Shown piece after piece: positions 15,305-25,646 of a DNA stretch of 34,174 nucleotides. This DNA comes from CAYRZF01 sp964428805 (GTDB lineage Bacteria; Methylomirabilota; Methylomirabilia; Rokubacteriales; CSP1-6). The stretch is taken from assembly GCA_964428805.1 (NCBI GenBank), contig CAYRZF010000016.1, positions 1 to 34,174 on the forward strand. Reading direction: 5' to 3'. Position 1 is the first letter of the stretch; each line of letters begins with the position of its first letter. The position numbers and the translations under genes are program-made. The notes under the pieces are model-generated. The model saw only the letters and a program-made list of their open reading frames with translations. It was not told the origin of the DNA and ran no database searches.

Positions 15305-16222
15305 TCAGGAGATGATCAGCGGGTGCTTGTCCGTGATGACCCGATCCTGCTTCTCCAGCGCGTCGCGGACGTGCTTGGGCAAGGCAAACGCGTGAGCGTG
15401 GGTCTGGCCGTCCCAGTAGCCCAGTTCGCCGGCGATCTGGGTGGAGATGAGCCGGTCCACCGCCTCGGCGCTCTGGCCCCGGGGGTCTGCACCCTTGGAG
15501 GCCAGGGCGAACCCCCACGGGGTGCCGAAGCACGAGATGAAAGTCTGGTACGGGGCGACCACCGGGAAGACCTCGCGGAGCGTCCGGCAGACCGCCGCGA
15601 AGAAGCCGAGCTCCCCCACCTTGGTCATGCCCGCCTGCATCGTCATGACGCCCTCGGGGCTCAGGCGGTCGCTGATCAGGCGATAGAATTCTCTGGTAAA
15701 GAGCAGGCAGGCCGGCCCCTCCTCCAGAGGCTCGGTGAGGTCCACAACGATCAGGTCGAAGCGTTCGGAGGTCTGCTCGAGGAAGACCCGGGCGTCGTCG
15801 TGACGCACCTCGGTCCGGGGGTCGTCGAACGCGCCCTGGTGCATCTCCGGGAGGTGGCGCTTGCACTGCTCCACCACCTCCTGGTCGATGTCCACCATGA
15901 GGGCGTGGCGGATCGACTTGTGGCGAAGGATCTCCCGGAGGGTGGCGCCCTCCCCGCCGCCGATCACCATGGCCCGCTCCGGCCGGGGATGAGCCAGGAG
16001 GCCGGGGTGAACCAGGGCCTCGTGATAGATGAACTCGTCGGCCTGGCTGGACTGGATCCGCCCGTCAAGAACCAGGCATTTGCCGTAGTCGGCGAGCTCC
16101 AGGATCTCCATCTGCTGGTACTTCGTTCGGACGGAGGCAAGGGTGCGAAGGATGGCGTGCATGTGCCCTTCGACGGGCGTGGTAGTCTCCACGAACCACG
16201 TGTGGCTCTGGGGATTGATCAT
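15305..16222 (-). CDS. speE: Spermidine synthase (polyamine aminopropyltransferase)
   Basis: SpeE transfers the aminopropyl group of decarboxylated SAM to putrescine, giving spermidine and methylthioadenosine. The 305 residues include the YQQMEILELADYGKCLVLDG N-terminal sheet, QSSQADEFIYHEALVHP, the nucleotide loop VIGGGEGATLREILRH (GGGEG at 88-92), MVDIDQEVVEQCKRHLP, and the active-site D161 in DLIVVDLTEP. Length and motifs are normal. Its ATG overlaps the speD stop as ATGA, so the two are translated together. The alternative acceptor agmatine (giving aminopropylagmatine) cannot be excluded from sequence, because an agmatinase-family enzyme sits in the divergent half of the cluster. Confidence 0.96.
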   Translation of the reverse strand: MINPQSHTWFVETTTPVEGHMHAILRTLASVRTKYQQMEILELADYGKCLVLDGRIQSSQADEFIYHEALVHPGLLAHPRPERAMVIGGGEGATLREILRHKSIRHALMVDIDQEVVEQCKRHLPEMHQGAFDDPRTEVRHDDARVFLEQTSERFDLIVVDLTEPLEEGPACLLFTREFYRLISDRLSPEGVMTMQAGMTKVGELGFFAAVCRTLREVFPVVAPYQTFISCFGTPWGFALASKGADPRGQSAEAVDRLISTQIAGELGYWDGQTHAHAFALPKHVRDALEKQDRVITDKHPLIIS

Positions 16223-16614
16223 CCGGGAAGCCCCACCGGCTTGTGCGGGAGAGGCAGGGCGCTGTGCAAGAAGATCCCGCGCTGGAGCTCGACGGCGGAG
16301 GCCCGTTCGGCCCCGAACTGCTCGACCAGGTAGCTGGCCGCGACCTCCGGCTGGAGGCCCTCTCCGCAGGAAAAGATGTCCACGGCGGCGTACCGATACT
16401 CGGGCCAGGTGTGGATGGACAGGTGCGACTCGGCGATGACCACGACCCCGCTGATGCCGAACGGGTTGAACTCGTGAAAGACGACATCCACGATGGTGGC
16501 CTGTGCGCGCTTCGCGGCCTCCACCAGCGCACCCTTCACGATCTCCAGGTTGTTGATGACCTGCGCGTCGCAGTCAAACAACTCGAGAAGCAGGTGCCGT
16601 CCCAGAGCTTGCAA
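16219..16614 (-). CDS. speD: S-adenosylmethionine decarboxylase proenzyme
   Basis: SpeD makes the aminopropyl donor for spermidine synthesis and uses a pyruvoyl group formed by self-cleavage. I choose TTG 16614 (reading MQALGRHLLLELFDCD, 131 residues). It sits nine bases after a strong GGAGG and gives residue numbers identical to the Thermotoga enzyme: cleavage between Glu62 and Ser63 in AESHLSIHTWPE, with His68 and Cys83 (FSCG). An upstream in-frame start would add 17 Arg-rich residues encoded by the ribosome-binding site itself. The gene is first in the speD-speE pair and is preceded by an unusual AT-rich leader with a terminator-like hairpin. Function is secure. Confidence 0.96.
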   Translation of the reverse strand: MQALGRHLLLELFDCDAQVINNLEIVKGALVEAAKRAQATIVDVVFHEFNPFGISGVVVIAESHLSIHTWPEYRYAAVDIFSCGEGLQPEVAASYLVEQFGAERASAVELQRGIFLHSALPLPHKPVGLPG

Positions 16615-16696
16615 TCCGATCAGCCTCCTTTCCCTCCTCCCTCCGAAAAAAACCTTCTCAACCAAATTTTTTTAACTGTATGGCCCCTTTTTTTTA

Positions 16697-16754
16697 AATG
16701 CAAGAAAAAAATGAGGCTCCGGAGCCTCCGACGGGCCAAAATTTTGCTTGCATT
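16697..16754 (-). promoter_or_regulatory. Nested inverted repeat in the speD leader, candidate attenuator
   Basis: On the speD strand, AATGCAAG pairs with CTTGCATT (16747-16754 with 16697-16704), extended by AAAA with TTTT across a one-base bulge. Inside lies GAGGCTCCGGAGCCTC (16713-16728), a perfect palindrome followed at once by a run of seven T. This has the shape of an intrinsic terminator reading toward speD, and part of its U-tract can pair with the upstream AAAA. The surrounding 16640-16760 stretch is strikingly AT-rich for this genome. It is also the only space for promoters of both divergent polyamine operons. A weak plus-strand promoter (TTAACT at 16672, TTAAAT at 16694) is possible. 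Confidence 0.5.
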
Positions 16755-16834
16755 CCGGAGTCGAGCCGCTAAGATGGGCGAAAATTTGTAGTCGCGGCGA
16801 GGCGAACTCCGAAGGAGGCGAGAAGGAGGGCCGG

Positions 16835-17317
16835 ATGCTCTGGAAAAAGGTGACCAAGGTGGCGGCGACCGCCGGACACGCGGAAGGCACCACGCCCCTC
16901 AACGCGTTCGACAACGCGCTCCTGGCGGCGGGCATCGGCAACATCAACCTCGTCAAGATCTCCAGCATCATCCCCCCCGATGCGGACATCGTGGATCTTC
17001 CCAGAATCAAGCCCGGCGCGCTCATTCCGACCGCGTACGCCTACATGGCGGGGAGCGTCCCCGGGGAGCTGATCTCGGCGGCGGTCGGCTACGCCCTCCC
17101 CGAGGACCGGACCCGGGCCGGGGTCATCATGGAGTACCACGCCAAGGGCACGCGGGGCGAGGCCGAGCGGATGATTCACCAGATGTTGGAGGAGGCCTTC
17201 CGGGTCCGGGGAGAAACAATCCGGGAGCGAAAGGTGTTCGCCGCCGAGCACCGGGTGGCGCGAATCGGCTGCGCCGTGGCGGCGGTGACGCTCCTGTCCG
17301 AAGAGGACATTCTCTAG
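16835..17317 (+). CDS. pdaD: Pyruvoyl-dependent arginine decarboxylase
   Basis: PdaD converts arginine to agmatine. Its active pyruvoyl group forms when the chain cleaves itself between Ser43 and Ser44, seen here in VKISSIIPP. Other family motifs are AGIGNINLVKIS, ELISAAVGYALPED and AGVIMEYHAKGTR. The 160 residues are a normal length. The start is ATG 16835 with AGAAGGAGG ahead of it; a longer frame reaching 16748 crosses the AT-rich control region and is rejected. PdaD is best known from archaea, Chlamydiae and some uncultivated bacteria; most bacteria use PLP-dependent enzymes for this step. It is divergent from speD and followed after 44 bases by the agmatinase gene, giving the entry step of polyamine synthesis. 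Confidence 0.95.
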   Translation: MLWKKVTKVAATAGHAEGTTPLNAFDNALLAAGIGNINLVKISSIIPPDADIVDLPRIKPGALIPTAYAYMAGSVPGELISAAVGYALPEDRTRAGVIMEYHAKGTRGEAERMIHQMLEEAFRVRGETIRERKVFAAEHRVARIGCAVAAVTLLSEEDIL

Positions 17318-17361
17318 CCGGTCAAGCGACCGGCCGCCGGGACCGCCACCTTCCGGGACCC

Positions 17362-18219
17362 ATGAGATCGGTTTCCCCTGGCTTCATCGCCTGCACCCGT
17401 TCCCCATCCCAGGCCCAGATCCTCTTCTTCGGCATCCCCTTCGAAGGCAAGGTGAACCTCCGAAAGGGCGCCGACCGCGGCCCTTTGGATCTGCGGGTGG
17501 CGTCGGACTCGATCGAGACGTACTCGCCGCAGCTCGGCAGAGACCTCGAGGATCTGGCCATGGCCGACCTGGGCGACTGTGAGCTGCCCGAGGGCAGTCC
17601 GCGGGACCAGCTTGAGGCCGCCAGGCAGGAGATCAGCCGCTTCTGGCGGCCTGGCCTCCGCCCCGTGATGCTCGGCGGCGACCACACGGCCACGCTGCCG
17701 GTCATCGAGGTCCTGGCCGCTGCCGTTCCCGACCTCAGGGTCCTCCACCTCGACGCACACCCGGACACGCGGTCTGAGTTCCTTGGGGAGCGGTTCAACT
17801 ACGCCTCGGCCATGGCGCGCGTCATGGAAGTGGTGTCACCCGAGCGGGTCTTCCAGGTTGGCATGCGCACCGGCTCACGGGAGGAGTTCGAGCGCCAGCC
17901 TCCTAACTTCTTCCCCGTCACCACTCATGCCCCCCTCGAGGCCGTCCGGCTAATCCTCCCGAAGCTCCGGGCCCACCCCCTCTACGTGACGATTGACATC
18001 GACGTCCTGGACCCGGCCGAGGCCCCCGGCACCGGCTCTCCCGAACCCGGCGGGCTGAGGGTTCCCGAGCTGGTGGAAATCATCCGGCTCCTGGAGGGTG
18101 TGGAGGTCGTCGGAACCGACCTCGTCGAGGTCGCGCACGCCCACGATCCCTCGGGACGTACCGGCATCGCCGGCTCGTGGGTCCTCCGGGAGGCCATCCT
18201 GACCTGGTGGGGGAAATGA
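17362..18219 (+). CDS. speB: Agmatinase (ureohydrolase family)
   Basis: Agmatinase hydrolyses agmatine to putrescine and urea with two Mn2+ ions. The 285 residues carry all the metal ligands: H108 in GGDHT, D131-A-H133-P-D135, and D212 and D214 in TIDIDVLDP. APGTGSPEPGG, the agmatinase-type substrate loop, follows. The usual LDAHxD reads LDAHPDTR, which is acceptable. Placed after pdaD, it supplies putrescine to SpeE. Arginase, or an aminopropylagmatine ureohydrolase acting after SpeE, are the main alternatives. The ATG has no strong ribosome-binding site. The 3' end overlaps the methyltransferase gene as ATGA. The ureohydrolase family is certain and the substrate is inferred from context. 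Confidence 0.93.
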   Translation: MRSVSPGFIACTRSPSQAQILFFGIPFEGKVNLRKGADRGPLDLRVASDSIETYSPQLGRDLEDLAMADLGDCELPEGSPRDQLEAARQEISRFWRPGLRPVMLGGDHTATLPVIEVLAAAVPDLRVLHLDAHPDTRSEFLGERFNYASAMARVMEVVSPERVFQVGMRTGSREEFERQPPNFFPVTTHAPLEAVRLILPKLRAHPLYVTIDIDVLDPAEAPGTGSPEPGGLRVPELVEIIRLLEGVEVVGTDLVEVAHAHDPSGRTGIAGSWVLREAILTWWGK

Positions 18220-19055
18220 CCACCAAGGCAGGTCTACCCGACCGCCGAGGCCGCTCGACGGCCGATGCGTCAAAGCTCAACGCTGCTAAGGAGGAGTACT
18301 CGGCCCCCCGATACTACGAAGTGGCTTTCGACCTCAACCGCAAGGCCGAGGTCGATTTCCTCGAAACCTGCTTCAAGCGCTACGGCCACCGCCCGGTGAG
18401 GCGGGTCCTGGACATCGCCTGCGGCACCGGCCCGCACCTGCTCCGGCTCGCCCGCCGAGGCTACCAGATGACCGGCCTGGATCTCTCGCGCGAGAACATC
18501 GCCTACGTCCGAAACCGGGCAGGCGCCGCGGGGCTTGACGTGTCCCTTCACGTGGGCGACATGACGCGCTTCACCCTGCCCAGGCTGGTGGACGAGGCCA
18601 TCTGCATGCAGGACTCGCAGGGACACCTCCTGACCAACGAAGAGATCCTCCGCCACTTCAGGGCCGTCGCCCGCGCGCTCAGGCCCGGCGGGCTCTACAT
18701 CTTTGACCGCTTCATCCCCTCCTCGTGGACCAACCCGGCCCGGCGCTGGTCCTGGACCCGGCGACGTGGCAAGCTGACGGTGCGCGCCACCTTCGCGGCC
18801 CTCGAGACCGTCAACCCGGTGAGCCAGGTCTTCGGGGAGGACATGAGCTTCGAGGTCGTGGAGAACGGGACGGTCAAGCGCTACCACCAACACCACCTCT
18901 CGCGGATGGTCTTTCCCCAGGAACTGAAGGCGCTGGTGGCGCTGGCCGGGGGGTTCAAGTTCGTCCAGTGGTTCTACGGCTTCAAGCCCCACCAGGTGCT
19001 CGACCGGGCCAAGCATCCGCTGATGATGATCGTTGTCCTCCGGCGCAAGGCGTAG
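18216..19055 (+). CDS. Class I SAM-dependent methyltransferase of unknown substrate
   Basis: The 279-residue protein has a Rossmann methyltransferase core: motif I VLDIACGTGPHLLRLARRG, motif II MTGLDLSRENIAYVR, VGDMTRF, and the post-motif RALRPGGLYIFDRF. The first 35 residues are probably disordered, followed by EYSAPRYYEVAFDLN, as in small-molecule methyltransferases. The C-terminal half is strand-rich and ends LMMIVVLRRK. ATG 18216 is chosen because it overlaps the agmatinase stop as ATGA, so the two are probably translationally coupled. Polyamine or agmatine methylation is therefore a thought, but nothing in the sequence proves it. The substrate is unknown. Confidence 0.9.
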   Translation: MTTKAGLPDRRGRSTADASKLNAAKEEYSAPRYYEVAFDLNRKAEVDFLETCFKRYGHRPVRRVLDIACGTGPHLLRLARRGYQMTGLDLSRENIAYVRNRAGAAGLDVSLHVGDMTRFTLPRLVDEAICMQDSQGHLLTNEEILRHFRAVARALRPGGLYIFDRFIPSSWTNPARRWSWTRRRGKLTVRATFAALETVNPVSQVFGEDMSFEVVENGTVKRYHQHHLSRMVFPQELKALVALAGGFKFVQWFYGFKPHQVLDRAKHPLMMIVVLRRKA

Positions 19056-19094
19056 GCGCGCCAAGACGGAGACCGCCGGCGGCCCGCGGGTGGC

Positions 19095-19266
19095 GCGGCC
19101 GGGTACCCGCGCCGAAGGCGTGGGTGGGCGCCCCACGGCGCGGAGCGCACCGCCTAAGAGCCGCCGGAGTTCCAATGTCGGGTCGAACAGGCGCTGAGGA
19201 GTCTCACGCTCGAGGGAGTGAGCACCGTGGGGCTGTTCGCAGCGGCCGGGTACCCGCGAAGCGGGT
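19095..19266 (+). repeat. Dispersed intergenic repeat, copy 2, with paired hairpins (upstream of the RlmI-like gene)
   Basis: This gap holds block A (19126-19153) and block B (19212-19235) of the repeat also found before murG. It is flanked by a 17-base direct repeat, GCGGCCGGGTACCCGCG, at 19095-19111 and 19242-19258. Each direct repeat runs into a hairpin with a GAA loop: ACCCGCGCC-GAA-GGCGTGGGT (19105-19125, one G-T pair) and ACCCGC-GAA-GCGGGT (19252-19266). The two hairpins differ in stem length but keep the ACCCGC start and the loop. No supported gene lies in 19056-19279. Confidence 0.72.
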
Positions 19267-19279
19267 GCGCGGGCCGGCC

Positions 19280-20607
19280 ATGCCGAAGCTCATCCTGAAG
19301 CGCGGCCGAGAGGCGAGGATCCGGTCCGGCCACCCCTGGATCTACCGCGGCGAGGTCGCCAAGGTCGTCGGCGACTGGCGGCCCGGCGAGGCCCTGAGCG
19401 TCCTCGACAGCCAGGGCCGGTTCCTCGGGCGGGGCTTCTACAACCCGCGCCCGTCCCTGGTCTGCCGGCTGCTTACCCGCGAGGACGAGCCGGTCGATGG
19501 CGCCTTCTTCAGGAAGCGGATCGAGGCCGCCGTCGCCTTTCGCCAAGAGTCGGGCCCGGTGTCGGACGCCTTCAGGGTGGTCTGGAGCGAGGCTGACGGG
19601 CTGCCGGGGCTCGTCGTAGACCGCTATGCCTCCGTCGCCGTAATCCAGTGCCTGACCCTGGGGATGGTTCAGAACCGCCCCTGGATCGTCGAGGCGCTCG
19701 GCTGTCTCGACGGCGTCTCTCACTACTACGGGCACGACGAGGAGACCGCCGGCAGGCTGGAAGGCTTCGAGCCTCTAAAGGGCTGGATCAGCGTCCCCGG
19801 GGCGACGGAGGTGGAGATTCGGGAAGGCCCCTGCCGGTTCGTGCTCTCCATCGAGGCGGGCCAGAAGACCGGCTTCTACCTCGACCAGCGAGAGAATCGG
19901 GCCCTCGTCGCCAGCCTCGCCCCCGCCAGACGCCTGCTTGACGTCTTCTGCTATTCGGGGGCTTTCGCCTGTCACGCGCTGGTCGCCGGCGCTGCCCGAG
20001 CCGCGGCAGTCGAGAGCTCGCCGGAAGCCGTAACGTTAGCCAGGCGGAACCTGGCGCTGAACGGCCTCGAGGACCGGGCGGAGTTCAGGGAAGGGAACGC
20101 CTTCGATATCCTCCGGGGAATGGAGCGGGCCGGGGAGCGCTTCGATCTGATCGTCCTCGACCCGCCGCCCTTTACCCGGTCCAAGGATGCGCTCCCGGCG
20201 GCCACTCGCGGTTACAAGGAGATCAACTTGCGCGCCCTCAAGCTGCTGGCTCCCGGCGGCGTGCTGGCCACGTTTTCCTGCTCCCACCATGTCTCGCCGG
20301 CTCTGTTCGAAGAGATCTGCCGGGCCGCCGCCGCCGACGCGGGGGTGACGGTTCGACTCCTGACCTCGCTCACCCAGGCCCGCGACCACCCGATCCTGCT
20401 CAACGTCCCTGAAACGCGCTACTTGAAGGGCCTCCTGCTGGAGNNNNNNNNNNNNNNNNNNNNNNNNNNNNNNNNNNNNNNNNNNNNNNNNNNNNNNNNN
20501 NNNNNNNNNNNNNNNNNNNNNNNNNNNNNNNNNNNNNNNNNNNCCCGATCCTGCTCAACGTCCCTGAAACGCGCTACTTGAAGGGCCTCCTGCTGGAGAT
20601 CGCCTAA
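19280..20607 (+). CDS. RlmI-type 23S rRNA cytosine-C5 methyltransferase (interrupted by an assembly gap)
   Basis: The protein starts with a PUA domain (LKRGREARIRSGHPWIYRGE), then an EEHEE-type linker (SEADGLPGLVVDRYA), then a Rossmann methyltransferase: LLDVFCYSGAFACHAL, AVESSPEAVTLARRN, FDLIVLDPPPFTRSK, and the catalytic Cys in ATFSCSHHVS. RlmI-family enzymes methylate C5 of a 23S rRNA cytosine. As written, 100 N at 20444-20543 break the frame. The 55 bases before the gap are repeated after it, and removing the gap with one copy joins LKGLLLE to IA and a TAA at 20605-20607, giving 390 residues, the normal length. ATG 19280 follows the hairpin repeat. The exact rRNA position is inferred from the family. 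Confidence 0.92.
20389..20598. other. Assembly gap of 100 N flanked by an exact 55-base duplication
   Basis: Bases 20389-20443 and 20544-20598 are identical (both begin CCCGATCCTGCTCAACG). Between them are exactly 100 N, the usual placeholder for a gap of unknown size. Two contigs ending in the same 55 bases were scaffolded instead of merged. The true sequence is probably continuous and 155 bases shorter. Confidence 0.95.
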
Positions 20608-20757
20608 CGGCGGCCGCGGGTCCTGTCGCGGGGACCAGCCCCGTCCGTCCTCGCTCCACCCATCCCCCAGTGGGGCCCTTCCGCTGCGGGCGGCCTGGGC
20701 GCCCCGTTCCCCGCGCCACCGGCAGCCTGCTGTGGGGCGATTCCTACGCAGCCGAGA
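20608..20757. other. Gap between convergent genes
   Basis: This GC-rich spacer separates the ends of the RlmI-like gene and the histidine kinase gene. I see no gene and no convincing hairpin with a T-run, although a terminator for one or both genes would be expected here. Confidence 0.5.
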
Positions 20758-22427
20758 CTAGGAAGAAGCGCGCGTCGCGGCCTCGCGCAGGAGAGCGGAG
20801 ACGTTCTCGAAGGTGAACGGCTTGGGCAAGGTCAGGGCCCCGGCCTCCTTCACCAGCTCCACCAGCTCGGGCGATCGCGCATTGCCGCTCATGAACGCCA
20901 ATCGTCGGACCAGCGGCGAGCCGCGGTCCCTGAGCGCCTCCCAGAGCTGCCGCCCGCCCATCCCGGGCATCTTGACGTCCACGATCAGGAGATCGTAGGG
21001 GGAGGCCTCCACTCGCGCGAGCGCCTCCCTTCCGTCCCGCGCCACTTCCACCTCGTGGCCGAGCCGCCGAAGCAGGCCGCTCAGGACCCCGGCCACCCCG
21101 GCCTCGTCCTCGGCCACCAGAATCCTCATCGGCCTCGGCGGCACACTCTGAGGCGAGCCCTCTGCGGGGCTGGGGGCACCCACCGGGAGCTCGACGATGA
21201 ACACCGCCCCGCCCTCGGGGCGGTTCTCCGCCCAGAGGCGGCCACCGTGCTCCGTCACGATCCGATAGGAGACGCTGAGCCCCAGTCCGGTCCCCTCTCC
21301 CGGCGGCTTGGTGGTGAAGAACGGGTCGAAGATCCGCGGCAGGTCCCCCGGCGAAATCCCGGGCCCATTGTCGAGGACCTCCACCCGCACCCCGGACTCG
21401 AGTGATCGAAGCCGGATCACGAGGGTGCCGCGGCCGTGGGCCGTCTTCATGGCCTGGTGGGCGTTCTGGACCAGGTTGAGAAAGACTTGCTGGAGCTGGT
21501 TCTCGTCCGCCCAGACCGCCGGCACGGACTCGAACTGAGTCTCCACTCGGATGTCGTCCGTTCTGAGGTGATAGCCCTTGAGGTCCAGGACGCGCCGGAG
21601 CTGGTCGGCCACCGCGCAGAGGGACCGCTGCGGGGTATAGCGCCCGGCAAAAAGGAGGAGGTTCTGGACGATCCGAGCGGCGCGCAGGGTTTCCTCCGAG
21701 ACGACCTGGAGGCGCTCTTGAATCTCCTTGCCCAGGTGGCCCAGGAGGAGGAGCTGGACCTCGCCCAGGATCGTCGTCAGCGGGTTATTGATCTCGTGGG
21801 CCACCCCGGCGGCCAACTCGCCGACCGCGGCGAGTTTCTCGGCGTGGATCAGCTCCGCCTGGGTGCGGCGGAGCTCTTCGAGCTGACTCCGGATCTCGGA
21901 GTAGAGGCGCGCGTTGTCGAGCGCCAGACCGATCTGGTCCGCAGCCGACTCCAGGAGGGCGACTTCCTCCTCCGAGAACGTATCGGGGGTTTGCCGCCCG
22001 ATGGAGAGGGTCCCGAGGATCCGGTCCCGCGCCCGGATGGGAACCGAGATGAAGCCGCGAATCCCCTCCGCCTCGACCACCGCTCGCGCGGCGGGCAGGA
22101 GATCCGGCGAGGCGCGCACATCGCCCACGATGAGGGTGCGTCCCTGGGCGGCCGCCCGGCCGATCAACCCCTCTCCGAAGGGAAGGACCATGTTGACTTC
22201 GCGGAGCTTCGGAGAGAGCCCGCGGTCGCCCCGGAGGACGAGCGAGTGTCCGTCCGGGGAGAGGAGGTGGAAGCTCGCGATCTCGTGCCCCGTGACCTCG
22301 GTGAGAGCGGCCAGGGATTTCTCCAAGACCTCCTCGAAATCAAGTGAGCGGCTGACCGCTTCGGCCACCGTGCGGAGGATGGCCAGGTGCCGTCCGACGG
22401 GGGCAGAGGCAGGGCTACGATCAGCCA

Positions 22428-22428
<1 letters not shown>
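20758..22428 (-). CDS. Hybrid sensor histidine kinase (GAF-HisKA-HATPase-REC)
   Basis: This soluble 556-residue kinase has four parts. A GAF sensor domain (about 26-175) is followed by a dimerisation helix with the phosphorylated H211 in GVAHEINNPLT. The ATPase domain shows ENQLQQVFLNLVQNAHQAM, DNGPGIS and GTGLGLSVS. A C-terminal receiver (434-553) has D484 in LIVDVKMPG and K536 in LPKPF. No membrane helix is visible, so it senses a cytoplasmic signal or small ligand. There is no DNA-binding output and no partner regulator nearby. ATG 22428 is chosen because it overlaps the alaS stop as TGATG, and it removes 11 unconserved residues. Co-expression with alaS and recA is likely; the signal is unknown. 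Confidence 0.93.
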
Positions 22429-25110
<2,682 letters not shown>

Positions 25111-25118
<8 letters not shown>

Positions 25119-25623
25119 CGCTCTCAACGTTGAACAAGCGGCGGAGGATGCGCCGCACGACGTCCGCCGGGTACCCTCGGCGGAGCAGGTAGTCCCGCAG
25201 TTTGGGCGCGGCCCGGCCGGCGTTCCGCCGCCGGAGCGCCGGGAGGCGGCGCCGGGCCACCTCCAGGGCGCGCTCCTCCTCCCCAACCTCGGCAAAGGCC
25301 TGGCAAACCGCCGCGTCGGTCACCTCGCGGGGAATGCCTTTCCGCCGAAGTTCGTCGCGGAGCCTGAGGCTTCCGAGGTGCCGACGGCCGGCGCGCCCGT
25401 CGGCCCACTGCCGGGCGAAGGCCTGGTCGTCCACGTACCCCTGGGCCTCCAGGGCTGCCACCACGTCCTCCGCCACCACGGGGGAGGCGCCCCGGCGCCG
25501 AAGTCGCGCGATCAACTCGCGCCGACTCCAGGGCTTTCGCGAGAGGAGATCATAGGCGACCTGCTTGGCCGCCCTGGCGTCGAGGTTCTTCCGAGGCCGA
25601 GACCCATCGCTCCGAGCGGCCAT
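25111..25623 (-). CDS. recX: Regulatory protein RecX
   Basis: RecX binds RecA filaments and limits recombinase activity. The 170-residue protein is made of three-helix repeats typical of the family: AYDLLSRKPWSRRELIARLRRRG, VVAALEAQGYVDDQAFARQWAD, LGSLRLRDELRRKGIP, and KLRDYLLRRGYPADVVRRIL near the end. The N-terminal ARAAKQVAYDLL is the usual opening. ATG 25623 is the start, 23 bases after the pilT stop; a much longer open frame running upstream is a shadow of pilT. Its stop lies within the alaS start region. Position in the recA operon supports the call, although pilT separates it from recA. Confidence 0.93.
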
Positions 25624-25646
25624 GGCGGGCAGCGAGGTTGCGGGGG

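Noticed and set aside
18725..20581. 618-codon frame running from within the methyltransferase into the RlmI-like gene and across the gap
   Set aside because: The first 185 codons are a shadow of the methyltransferase and of the repeat region, and the end is displaced by the N run. The true gene starts at 19280.
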